A stretch of 64,000 bases of DNA from Paenibacillus silvestris (GTDB taxonomy: Bacteria; Bacillota; Bacilli; Paenibacillales; NBRC-103111). Position numbers and translations under genes: made by a program. Shown piece by piece: positions 44,787 to 52,337 of the stretch. The notes under the pieces were generated by a model, which searched no databases, had not been told where the DNA came from, and saw nothing but the letters and a program-made list of their open reading frames with translations. Positions within the stretch are counted from its first letter, which is position 1. Each line of letters opens with the position of its first letter. Where the stretch lies: positions 139,117-203,116 of the forward strand of contig NZ_WTUZ01000015.1 of assembly GCF_009882985.1 (NCBI RefSeq). Reading direction: 5' to 3'.

Positions 44787-44965
44787 ATGCAAAATGTACA
44801 TCAAATAGCTGACTTTACCGGCCTCTGGAGTCGAATCATGCATAAAGTACATCAAATTTAGCGTGACCACCCTATTTTCCGAGATATCTACTGATTTTGA
44901 TGTACGAAATGCAGGATTACTTCCGAAGAATGCCTAAAACGCAAAGGTTTGCTGTATTTTTTACA
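44787..44965. repeat. Four-unit symmetrical element (class ATGCAWAAAGTACATCAAAT)
   Basis: Forward units at 44787-44806 and 44838-44857 (51 bp apart), a reverse unit at 44894-44913, and a degenerate reverse unit at 44946-44965, exactly where the symmetry of the other elements predicts it. The fourth unit keeps TTTG, TGTA and CA of the motif. The element lies between convergent genes, 24 bp after the amidohydrolase stop. Confidence 0.72.
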
Positions 44966-45016
44966 CTTTCTCGCGAACGAATCCTGCATCCGCGATAATA
45001 AACCGTAGCACATGAC

Positions 45017-45070
45017 GAAAAAAAGCCTGCCGTCCAACTGCATTTGCATGCAAGTGTACGGCAGGCTTTC
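45017..45070. terminator. Terminator between convergent amidohydrolase genes
   Basis: AAAGCCTGCCGT and ACGGCAGGCTTT arms enclose a loop with TGCATTTGCATGCAA. On the minus strand seven T follow, ending the gene at 45076. Confidence 0.9.
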
Positions 45071-45075
45071 TCTTG

Positions 45076-46416
45076 TCAGCGCAGGTTAGCGCGCTTCAGC
45101 AGCCGCTGGATCGAGCGGTTTGCCTCAGGCAGGACGATGTCCTTGTCGATGGTCCGCATGATGCGGTTTTCCATGACGATCCGCCCATTAATGATCGTTG
45201 TCTCCACATCAGCGCGTGTCGCGGAGTACACAATGCGCGAGATCGGATCCACGTCGAAGGACGGATACGTGTGGAAATTGATCAGATCGAGGATCGCTAA
45301 GTCGGCCTTCTTGCCGACCTCGAGACTGCCGATCTCCTTCTCCATACCGACCGCACGCGCGCCGCCAATGGTCGCCATGCGGAAGACCGTCTGCGCGTTC
45401 ATCGCCGTCGGTCCGTGCACGGGCTTCTGGATGAGCGCCGCCAAACGCATCTCGTTGAACATATCGAGATTGTTGTTGCACGGTGCGCCATCAGCACCAA
45501 GCGAGACAGAGATGTCGAGCTTCAACATGTCTGGCGTCTCGGCAATTCCCGAAGCAAGCTTCAGGTTTGAGCCCGGGCAGTGGCTGACGTGGACACCGCG
45601 CTCATGGATGATGCGCTTCTCCTCGTCATCGAGCCAAATGCAGTGCGCCAGAATGAGGCGCTCATTCGCTAAGCCCAGATGGTCGAGATAAACGACATTG
45701 CGCATGCCGGTCTCGGCCTGCACAATCTCAATCTCGCCCAGATTCTCAGATGCGTGCGTATGCACTTTCACTTGGTACTGCTCGGATAAGCTGCGAACTT
45801 CACGCAGCAGCTCCTCCGTGCACGAGATGACGAATCGCGGCGAGAACGCGTATTGGATGCGGCCGTCGTCGTGGCCGTTCCATTTCTCAAGCAAATCGAC
45901 GCTCTGTTGAAGCGATTCGGACGTTTTTTCTTGCAAGGGGAACGGCACCTCATCGCCCTTGTCCATCATCACTTTGCCGGACAAAGCGCGGATCCCGCTC
46001 GATGCGATGGCTTGGAAAGCGAAGTCGGTATGATGCACCGTCTCCATATCGACGATGGTCGTTGTACCGCTTTGGATCAATTCGCCGATTCCGAGCAAGG
46101 CGGAATAATAGATGGATTCCTCGTTGTGCGAGGCCTCTAGTGGCCAAATCCGCTGCTTCAGCCAATCCATCAGCTCCAGATCGTCTCCCTTACCGCGGAA
46201 CAGCGTCTGACATAGATGAATATGAGTCTGCACGAAACCTGGAATGACTGTCCGGTTTGCAGCGTTAATCACTTTGTCTACTTGCGCGGGGTCTACATGT
46301 AAGTCGGGGCCGATTGCCTTGATCCTGTCGTCTTCAATGAGGATATCTCCGACGAAAATATCGCCATCGCGGTTCATTGTTACTATTTCTGCCTGTTTAA
46401 TAAGAATAGTCGCCAT
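45076..46416 (-). CDS. Amidohydrolase-family deaminase (probable guanine or related purine deaminase)
   Basis: 446 aa from the ATG at 46416, which has AGGAGG 9 nt upstream; another ATG at 46422 is too close to that site. Zn-dependent TIM barrel of the ATZ/TRZ-like deaminase group: HIHLCQ metal pair, HTHASEN, AHCIWLD and GADGAPCNN (metal Asp). By family alone it could be 5'-deoxyadenosine/S-adenosylhomocysteine, 8-oxoguanine or guanine deaminase. A guanine-class riboswitch in its leader argues for guanine or a near relative as substrate. Cytoplasmic; GC-rich compared with neighbours. No downstream partner gene on this strand. Confidence 0.85.
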   Translation of the reverse strand: MATILIKQAEIVTMNRDGDIFVGDILIEDDRIKAIGPDLHVDPAQVDKVINAANRTVIPGFVQTHIHLCQTLFRGKGDDLELMDWLKQRIWPLEASHNEESIYYSALLGIGELIQSGTTTIVDMETVHHTDFAFQAIASSGIRALSGKVMMDKGDEVPFPLQEKTSESLQQSVDLLEKWNGHDDGRIQYAFSPRFVISCTEELLREVRSLSEQYQVKVHTHASENLGEIEIVQAETGMRNVVYLDHLGLANERLILAHCIWLDDEEKRIIHERGVHVSHCPGSNLKLASGIAETPDMLKLDISVSLGADGAPCNNNLDMFNEMRLAALIQKPVHGPTAMNAQTVFRMATIGGARAVGMEKEIGSLEVGKKADLAILDLINFHTYPSFDVDPISRIVYSATRADVETTIINGRIVMENRIMRTIDKDIVLPEANRSIQRLLKRANLR

Positions 46417-46462
46417 GGGCATAAACCTCCTGCTTCTGTTTATTGTATGACGTCAGGAACAT

Positions 46463-46571
46463 AAAAAAACTAGCCACGAAAAATATGCAAATGCGCACAT
46501 TCTTCGTAGCTAGAAATTTACGGTTTCTAAGTAGAGACCCTTAATCCGATTATTAAGGTTATACGAAAGAT
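46463..46571 (-). ncRNA. Purine (guanine-class) riboswitch with overlapping terminator
   Basis: Minus-strand leader. P1 pairs TTTCGT (46568-46563) with ACGAAG (46507-46502). J1/2 is ATAAC. P2 is CCTTAAT/ATTAAGG with loop AATCGG. J2/3 is GTCTCTAC. P3 is TAGAAA/TTTCTA with the invariant L3 CCGTAAA. The ligand-selecting base before P1 is C (CTACGAA), the guanine-type. A 19-bp terminator (46513-46470) plus seven T (46469-46463) uses the 3' strands of P3 and P1, so aptamer and terminator exclude each other. Ligand binding should therefore allow read-through (ON switch). The gene start is 47 nt downstream. Confidence 0.88.
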
Positions 46572-46604
46572 TATATTCAGTTCGTGTCGTTCCTGCTTTC
46601 CTCT

Positions 46605-46633
46605 AGCGTAAATGGATTCTAACCATTTGTCAA
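46605..46633 (-). promoter_or_regulatory. Possible promoter of riboswitch transcript
   Basis: On the minus strand TTGACA (46633-46628) and TACGCT (46610-46605) are separated by 17 bp. The -10 is poor (3 of 6), but the position suits a transcript that starts just before the aptamer. Confidence 0.45.
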
Positions 46634-46680
46634 TCTAATGTTATGAATGTTAACACGAACCCTACATCCCCTCCCTCTTT

Positions 46681-48798
46681 TTACTCGGGATGGTTTTGCG
46701 TTCCGCTGCCCACGGAATATGGGGTTGTCACACCTTCATACATCAGGTGCATCGACATGCCTGCGGCGGCATGCACAAGATTATGGCAGTGATCCATCCA
46801 TAACCCCGGATTGTTGGCAACGAAGGCGACTTCATACGTCTCCCCCGGCAGCACGTTCAGCGTATCTGACCACCAAGGACTGCCTGTTGAAGGCTTGCCA
46901 TTGCGCGACAGGACAAGCACATGATGTCCATGCAAATGCATCGGGTGCTCGACATTTCCACGATTAATGAAAGTCGTTTTGACAATATCCCCTTCCTTCA
47001 CCATAAACATCGGCGCATTCGGGAATACTTCTCCATTCAAAGTATAGAGGAAATCAAAGTTGCGGTTATAAATGCCGAGCTTATTATCCAGAATTAAAGT
47101 AAACTCTCTGTCGAAGCGGCTGCTCGCATCAAAGGGGGTTGCCGCCGGGCTTCCATAGGAAAGAGGATCGAAATCCACGGTCTTCGGAGTTTCAGGGACG
47201 TTTCCGCTGCCATCGGAGGACATTAGAATGCCTCCGTTACGATTCTCTCCTACATTAAGATAGACTGGACGCTCAGGCATAATGAATGTGATATCATACC
47301 TTCCTCCAGTAGGCACAACTATGCGGGTATTGGTTAACACATCCGGCTTATTTAGTTCTGTTCCATCAATGGCCGCCACCTCAAAATGTGTACCAACGAG
47401 CGTGTAGTTCTGATTCACCCAATCGTCAGTGTTAATCAGCCGCATTCGGACAGGCGTTCCTGGAGCGATCGTCATGCGTTCGAGTTGATCCGAATCGCCG
47501 ATTGCAATCGAAGCGCCTTTCCAGCGATGCGTCATCACGGTGATATCTTTTACCGGCTGAAGAGGTTCCGTTCTTGGCTCTACGATCAACGCCCCGAAGA
47601 GTCCCATACTGACGGCTTCGCGCGAGTCCTGGTGGGAGTGATACCAGAAAGTGCCGACCTGTTCGGCACGGAAGCGGTACGTATACGTTTCACCTGGCAT
47701 AACCGCATTTTGCGTAGCACCGGCGACACCATCTTCAGCATTCGGCACATCCAGGCCATGCCAGTGTGCGGTAACGCCCTGTTCGATGTCTTGATTCATG
47801 AGCGTAACCTCGATCAACTCTCCCTCTTTCATGCGGAGTTCTGGACCGGGAATTTGCCCGTTGTACGTCCAAGCATCCACGGTTTTGCCTGAGCTGAGCG
47901 TGACTGTTTTTTTCTGAGCGGTTAGTGTAAAATGACGATCCGGCGTCCCCTCGCGTGGGCCTGTCAGGTCAGCGATAGAGATCATTTTGGCCGAATTGCC
48001 GTTCATTGCAGTCATACTGCTTTGGTGATTATGCATACTCATGTCTGCTGGCATCACACCGCCGTAATCATGCGTTCCGCTGGCCATATCGATTTCGGCA
48101 GGCAGTTCACTTTTGTCCATGACATAGTTAAAGAGATAATACCCGGATGCTCCCAGTACTGCGAGTACACTGAGCATAACCAAGTTGCGTTTCCAAAAAG
48201 CCGGGGCTGTATAAGTTTCCATTTTATTAACCTCTCCGAAACGTATCTGGTGCCTCCACCAAAGTCCAGCAGTTGCCAGTACGAAGGCAGCCAGCGGTAT
48301 GGAAATATCGAGCCATTTGAACGGCACCGGCGGCGCTAGTGCGAAATAAAACGAAGTTAATGCGGCGAGTGCCGTCATTTGAAAAGGAATGATGAGGCCC
48401 GGAGCGGCTGCTCTCATGTGTGCTGTCGAATCAACTGGCGCTGCCTTCTCAGGCTCCCCTAGTGCTTGCTTCGTGATGGCACGAAGCTTGAGCAGTTTAG
48501 GCACGGCTACGAACCAGATGGTTAGTAGCGGCAGAATGAGCAGCGGTGCTTGAATAAGCGCATGGTCGATCCAAAAGGTTGTGAGCATGGTCTGCTGCAT
48601 CCAGACGATAGCTCCAAGAATGGCAGCAGCCGGGATGACGGGGAACCATACCCAGAACAAGAGTTTGCGTGTTTTACGGTGCATGCGCTCGATTGTGCGG
48701 CTATAGAGCAGTCGAGAAGCTTTAACGCTCCCGATCCAGGTGAATATCACGAATAGCAACGAGGCTAACAGTATGGTATCAATGCTTATGCTGTACAA
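46681..48798 (-). CDS. Membrane-anchored multicopper oxidase
   Basis: 705 aa. About six N-terminal helices (residues 5-230) form an unusual membrane domain. A Met/His-rich segment follows (DMSMHNHQSSMTAM, about 255-268), then three cupredoxin domains. Copper ligands are complete: HWHGLD, FWYHSHQD, HPMHLHGHH and DHCHNLVHAAAGM, with the type 1 axial Met. It oxidises Cu(I), Fe(II), Mn(II) or phenolics outside the membrane; the Met-rich segment favours copper handling. A small GGTCC/GGACC dyad (48863-48874) lies upstream of its likely -10 TATACT. No other copper genes are adjacent. Confidence 0.92.
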   Translation of the reverse strand: MYSISIDTILLASLLFVIFTWIGSVKASRLLYSRTIERMHRKTRKLLFWVWFPVIPAAAILGAIVWMQQTMLTTFWIDHALIQAPLLILPLLTIWFVAVPKLLKLRAITKQALGEPEKAAPVDSTAHMRAAAPGLIIPFQMTALAALTSFYFALAPPVPFKWLDISIPLAAFVLATAGLWWRHQIRFGEVNKMETYTAPAFWKRNLVMLSVLAVLGASGYYLFNYVMDKSELPAEIDMASGTHDYGGVMPADMSMHNHQSSMTAMNGNSAKMISIADLTGPREGTPDRHFTLTAQKKTVTLSSGKTVDAWTYNGQIPGPELRMKEGELIEVTLMNQDIEQGVTAHWHGLDVPNAEDGVAGATQNAVMPGETYTYRFRAEQVGTFWYHSHQDSREAVSMGLFGALIVEPRTEPLQPVKDITVMTHRWKGASIAIGDSDQLERMTIAPGTPVRMRLINTDDWVNQNYTLVGTHFEVAAIDGTELNKPDVLTNTRIVVPTGGRYDITFIMPERPVYLNVGENRNGGILMSSDGSGNVPETPKTVDFDPLSYGSPAATPFDASSRFDREFTLILDNKLGIYNRNFDFLYTLNGEVFPNAPMFMVKEGDIVKTTFINRGNVEHPMHLHGHHVLVLSRNGKPSTGSPWWSDTLNVLPGETYEVAFVANNPGLWMDHCHNLVHAAAGMSMHLMYEGVTTPYSVGSGTQNHPE

Positions 48799-48973
48799 AA
48801 TGAAGACCCTCCTAAATGTTTACGATACCTTCAGTATAGAGTCCCTTGTAGAAGCGGCAAACGGTCCAGGGACCAAGTGACTACCTAGACTTAAGTTGGG
48901 GGCCCTCCTCTTTTGCTCGCAAACAAGGGTGGGGGTAAGCGATTACATTTAGCATGTAAGAATTGGAAATAGT

Positions 48974-49092
48974 TTGCGTTTTCAATTGTGATGTGCTATT
49001 ATAAAAACAATCGACAAAAAGAACCTGAATTCACATATTGTAAAGGGTTTTCATTTTTGTTAGTGAACCTTATACAATGTGTGAATTTTTTT
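48974..49092 (+). promoter_or_regulatory. Promoter and structured 5' leader of cold-shock gene 2
   Basis: Promoter TTGCGT (48974-48979), 17-bp spacer, TATTAT (48997-49002). The leader contains a 22-position stem, 49028-49049 with 49066-49087, in which 21 positions pair, followed by a T-run to 49092. Sequence and structure match the leader of csp copy 1, with compensatory changes in the stem. The rest of the gap 48799-48973 holds the promoter region of the multicopper oxidase. Confidence 0.78.
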
Positions 49093-49140
49093 CTCTTTGA
49101 AGAATAAAAAACATGTTAATAATTTTTGGAGGTATTTCTC

Positions 49141-49341
49141 ATGGCTACTGGTACAGTAAAATGGTTTAACGCAGAAAAAGGTTTCGGTTTCATCGAAGTT
49201 GAAGGCGGCAACGATGTATTCGTTCACTTCTCCGCAATCCAAGGCGACGGTTTCAAAACTTTGGACGAAGGCCAACAAGTTGAGTTCAGCGTTGTTCAAG
49301 GCAACCGCGGACCACAAGCAGAAAACGTTGTAAAACTGTAA
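49141..49341 (+). CDS. csp: Cold-shock protein (CSD), copy 2
   Basis: 66-aa cold-shock domain with RNP1 GFGFIEV and RNP2 VFVHFSAI, nearly identical to copy 1 at 25357. GGAGG precedes the ATG by 8 nt. RNA chaperone, cytoplasmic. A YdjO-like gene follows after a terminator, making a small cold-response cluster. Confidence 0.96.
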   Translation: MATGTVKWFNAEKGFGFIEVEGGNDVFVHFSAIQGDGFKTLDEGQQVEFSVVQGNRGPQAENVVKL

Positions 49342-49350
49342 TATAATTTA

Positions 49351-49385
49351 AAAGACTGCCTTTACTTTGTAATGGCAGTCTTTTT
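49351..49385 (+). terminator. Terminator of csp copy 2
   Basis: AAAGACTGCC and GGCAGTCTTT with a 13-nt loop, then TTTTT. Confidence 0.93.
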
Positions 49386-49434
49386 CAATTTAGCTATTGA
49401 AGTTTACTTACGTAAAACGCTGAGGAGGTTCATC

Positions 49435-49662
49435 ATGTATTCCAGAAAAAAGTCATTTGAAGAGATGCCTCTAGAAAATGTGACGATATGGTCTTGTGAA
49501 CAAGAAGGCTGTAAAGGCTGGATGCGAGATAATTTTACATTCGATCACGTTCCGACTTGCCACTTGTGTCAGTCCACCATGGTTCGAAGCGTCAAGTTAC
49601 TTCCTTTAGTTAATAACACAAGCAGTGATCAGAAAGCGCTCAAAAAAGGCGTTCAAATTTAA
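49435..49662 (+). CDS. YdjO-like cold-inducible zinc-ribbon protein
   Basis: 75 aa from the ATG at 49435, which has GAGGAGG upstream; the frame extends to 49372 through the terminator and is not used. Four cysteines in CEQEGC and CHLC form a probable zinc ribbon, with the conserved KGWMRDNF segment of the YdjO family. Members are cold-induced in Bacillus and often follow csp genes, as here (94 nt downstream). The molecular function is unknown. Confidence 0.85.
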   Translation: MYSRKKSFEEMPLENVTIWSCEQEGCKGWMRDNFTFDHVPTCHLCQSTMVRSVKLLPLVNNTSSDQKALKKGVQI

Positions 49663-49670
49663 TATATTAG

Positions 49671-49703
49671 AAACCCGGAGACCCTATTGTCTTCGGGTTT
49701 TTT
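49671..49703 (+). terminator. Terminator after YdjO-like gene
   Basis: AAACCCGGAGAC and GTCTTCGGGTTT with a six-base loop, followed by TTT. Confidence 0.92.
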
Positions 49704-49735
49704 ATGTTATCACAAGCGAGGGAGGAATAGCTGCT

Positions 49736-51148
49736 GTGAAATCAAAAAAACGCCGGCAATGGCCGCTGTTGGTAGGCGCATGTGTGCTTGCGGCTTGTGT
49801 CGTGATCGTTATAGGCAAATCACCATTTGGCCCGGTCTCTTCCTGGAACACCGCCGATAAGGATACTCCCGTCGCGGCAACACCGGTGCCTACACGGCCA
49901 CCTAGAGAGGCTTTGGAGTTCCGCATGGTGGATCTAGACCATGGCTGGGTGAGATACGCCGATGGGATCGCAGCGACCGAGGATGGCGGTGGCTTGTGGC
50001 TGCCCGCAGCTGAAGAAGCGGCTGCTGCACAAACAGCAGTTGATGGCTCCCTAGCTGAGCTTTTAAGCTTAGAGGAAGCTGGGACAACCAGCCCGCCTGG
50101 TTCTAGCCCTAACCCGCCCACGGCGACGCTCGGCGGGGTTGCGCTGCCGGTGAAGCAAACGCAGTTCCTTACACCGCGTATTGGTTGGGCGCTGCCCGCC
50201 AGCAGCAAGGATGCGAAGAATCCGCTGCTGATAACCGCTGACGGCGGGCAGACTTGGGTGGATGGCATGACCACGGAGGTCAAAGATGCCATCCTCAAGG
50301 AGAAGAGCCATTTGCAGCAGCTGGCGAAGGAGAAAGAGCTTTACGCAACGAAGGACGCTGCGAAAGGGATCATGAGCGCCAAATGGAAGCTCGTGCCTGA
50401 GAGCGTGGCACCTGGAGATGCGGTGCTTGTTCGTCACGATGAGCCAGGGAGTATCACCTGGCTGAACAAAACGTACACGCTCCAACCATATGGAGCGGGG
50501 TATTTCACGTATTTGCCGATTTCGATGAGTGCGAAGCCCGGCAAATACCCGATCGGCGACCAGACGCTCACCGTGGTGCCGAAGAAGTTTGAGACGCAGT
50601 ATCTCAAAGTCACGTCAGAGATGGAGAGCATGAAGCAGGATACGGCGCGCATCAATGCCGATCAGAAGAAAATCGATCTGGCGCGAAGCAAGTCCGAGCC
50701 AGAGTTTCTGTTCAGCGGGCCATTCGTGAAGCCCATCGAGGGGATTTTGACGACGCCATATGGCTATACCCGTTACGTTAACGGGAAGTACGATAGCGCG
50801 CATATGGCGGTTGACCTGGCCGCGAAGGAGGGCACTCCGATCAAAGCGACCAATGACGGGATCGTGGCGCTGGCCGAGAGCCTGTATTTGACCGGCAATT
50901 CCATTTATCTCGACCATGGGATGGGGCTTTTTTCGCAGTACGCGCATCTCTCCGAGCTGCGAGTGAAGACAGGCGACCGGGTGAAACAGGGCGACATTAT
51001 TGGGCTCGTCGGCACAACCGGGTTCTCGACGGGGCCGCATTTGCACTTTACATTTTGGGCGCATAATGTACAGGTCAATCCGGATTTATTTTGGAATACG
51101 ACACCGTTTCGATGGGTTCAGCCGGTTCAGACTAAGCCTAAGGGTTGA
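49736..51148 (+). CDS. M23 (LytM) peptidase-domain protein with N-terminal anchor
   Basis: 470 aa from a GTG at 49736 (GGGAGGAA 8 nt upstream). Helix at about residues 9-28, then a Pro/Ser/Thr-rich region with two Ycf48/BNR-like fragments (LDHGWVRYADGIAATEDGG; ITADGGQTWVDG). A Lys/Glu-rich helix follows, and a C-terminal LytM domain: His356 and Asp360 (HMAVDLA), His435 and His437 (PHLHFTFWA). All Zn ligands are present, so it should be an active wall endopeptidase facing outward. The pairing of propeller-like motifs with a peptidase is odd. Confidence 0.88.
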   Translation: MKSKKRRQWPLLVGACVLAACVVIVIGKSPFGPVSSWNTADKDTPVAATPVPTRPPREALEFRMVDLDHGWVRYADGIAATEDGGGLWLPAAEEAAAAQTAVDGSLAELLSLEEAGTTSPPGSSPNPPTATLGGVALPVKQTQFLTPRIGWALPASSKDAKNPLLITADGGQTWVDGMTTEVKDAILKEKSHLQQLAKEKELYATKDAAKGIMSAKWKLVPESVAPGDAVLVRHDEPGSITWLNKTYTLQPYGAGYFTYLPISMSAKPGKYPIGDQTLTVVPKKFETQYLKVTSEMESMKQDTARINADQKKIDLARSKSEPEFLFSGPFVKPIEGILTTPYGYTRYVNGKYDSAHMAVDLAAKEGTPIKATNDGIVALAESLYLTGNSIYLDHGMGLFSQYAHLSELRVKTGDRVKQGDIIGLVGTTGFSTGPHLHFTFWAHNVQVNPDLFWNTTPFRWVQPVQTKPKG

Positions 51149-51170
51149 ACATAAGGATAGGGATAAAGAT

Positions 51171-51213
51171 AAAGGACACCATTCTTCGCTGCGCGGAGAG
51201 GTTGGTGTCCTTT
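51171..51213. terminator. Bidirectional terminator, M23 peptidase and potassium channel
   Basis: AAAGGACACCA and TGGTGTCCTTT arms with an inner CTTCGCTGCGCGGAG stem, between convergent genes. Confidence 0.88.
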
Positions 51214-51218
51214 ATGTA

Positions 51219-52253
51219 TTATTTTAGCTTAGAAAGGCGGTCGTAGGTTTCTGCGTCACAGATGACGAAGAGCTGCGCATCCTCGGGAATGAGCTGGTCT
51301 AACTTCTGGTTAATATTCAGTTGATCCCGATCGGAGATCAGTGTCGCCCCCTCAAGGAGAAGATGCTCAAACGCGTCGCGGTACGTGCGCCAAGAGCTCC
51401 TTTTGCCAAGCACCTGAAGGCTGCTGCTGGACTGCCTGGTCAAGAGCTGCGATACGATCCGTGACGATCCCGGTGAAAAAGCCGAGCGAACAGCAAGCTG
51501 CGAAATGGTCTCGGAGCCCAGGATAAATTCATTCACGTTGACATGCTGGAAATTTTGCATATTTTCGCTGTTTTTGATTTCGACGATGGAGTGGACGTCG
51601 CGATAGTTGCGCTCGATGGTTGTGGCGACTAGCAGTGTTTTGCCATCAACAAAAGAGGGGTCGCGCAGCATGGCCTGGTCCTCTGTGATCTCATTGGCGA
51701 AGATGAAGACGGAGCGGGCTTTTTCCATATTCGCCATTTCCAAAGTTTCCATATGTGTAGGATTGCCTCTTATATAGTGGACTCTATTATGTACGATCGG
51801 TGTTTTCTCGAGGGTATCGATCAGCACGACCTCCGTTGATGTGTCCGTGTTCAAAATTTCTTGGATCGCCAGCTCGGCATTTTTGCTCCAATCAATGATC
51901 ACGAAATGTTGTTCGCCTTGATATCTCAATTTGCCCGCTTCCTTTCGCTGTCTATATACAAATAATGAATCAACGACTTTGCTGATGGTGACGGAGATGA
52001 GGCCAATTCCGAAAATATATAGAAAAATACCGAGGCATTTGCCGGCTACGGTTTTTGGCGCATAGTCCCCATACCCCGTGGTGGTCACGGTTGTCATTAC
52101 CCACCAAAGTCCGTTGAAGATGCTCCCGAAGGTTTCTTTTTCCAGCATATAAGCACTGATGGCAGATAGAAGGATAAAGAGAAAGGCTAGACTATAGATG
52201 AACTTGTTGTTCATTCGCAGCAGTTTGAGGAAGATCTTACTGAAATAGAACAT
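51219..52253 (-). CDS. Potassium channel with RCK/TrkA-N domain (YugO-like)
   Basis: 344 aa from the ATG at 52253 (GGAAGGGAG upstream). Two helices (about 18-38 and 72-95) flank the pore loop with selectivity filter TTTGYGD. An RCK domain follows (HFVIIDWSKNAELAIQEIL), but the usual GxGxxG nucleotide loop is degenerate (IIDWSKNAE). A longer open frame runs upstream to 53219, opposite the helicase gene; it is a shadow because the ribosome binding site and start fit the shorter form. Related channels carry potassium-based signals in Bacillus biofilms. Confidence 0.9.
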   Translation of the reverse strand: MFYFSKIFLKLLRMNNKFIYSLAFLFILLSAISAYMLEKETFGSIFNGLWWVMTTVTTTGYGDYAPKTVAGKCLGIFLYIFGIGLISVTISKVVDSLFVYRQRKEAGKLRYQGEQHFVIIDWSKNAELAIQEILNTDTSTEVVLIDTLEKTPIVHNRVHYIRGNPTHMETLEMANMEKARSVFIFANEITEDQAMLRDPSFVDGKTLLVATTIERNYRDVHSIVEIKNSENMQNFQHVNVNEFILGSETISQLAVRSAFSPGSSRIVSQLLTRQSSSSLQVLGKRSSWRTYRDAFEHLLLEGATLISDRDQLNINQKLDQLIPEDAQLFVICDAETYDRLSKLK

Positions 52254-52337
52254 GGGAACTCCCTTCCTGAAAAAGTAGATATTGGTCCGTTCGCATGCTA
52301 CAATAAGGAACAAATGTTCTAGAACGGAGAAGGACGA

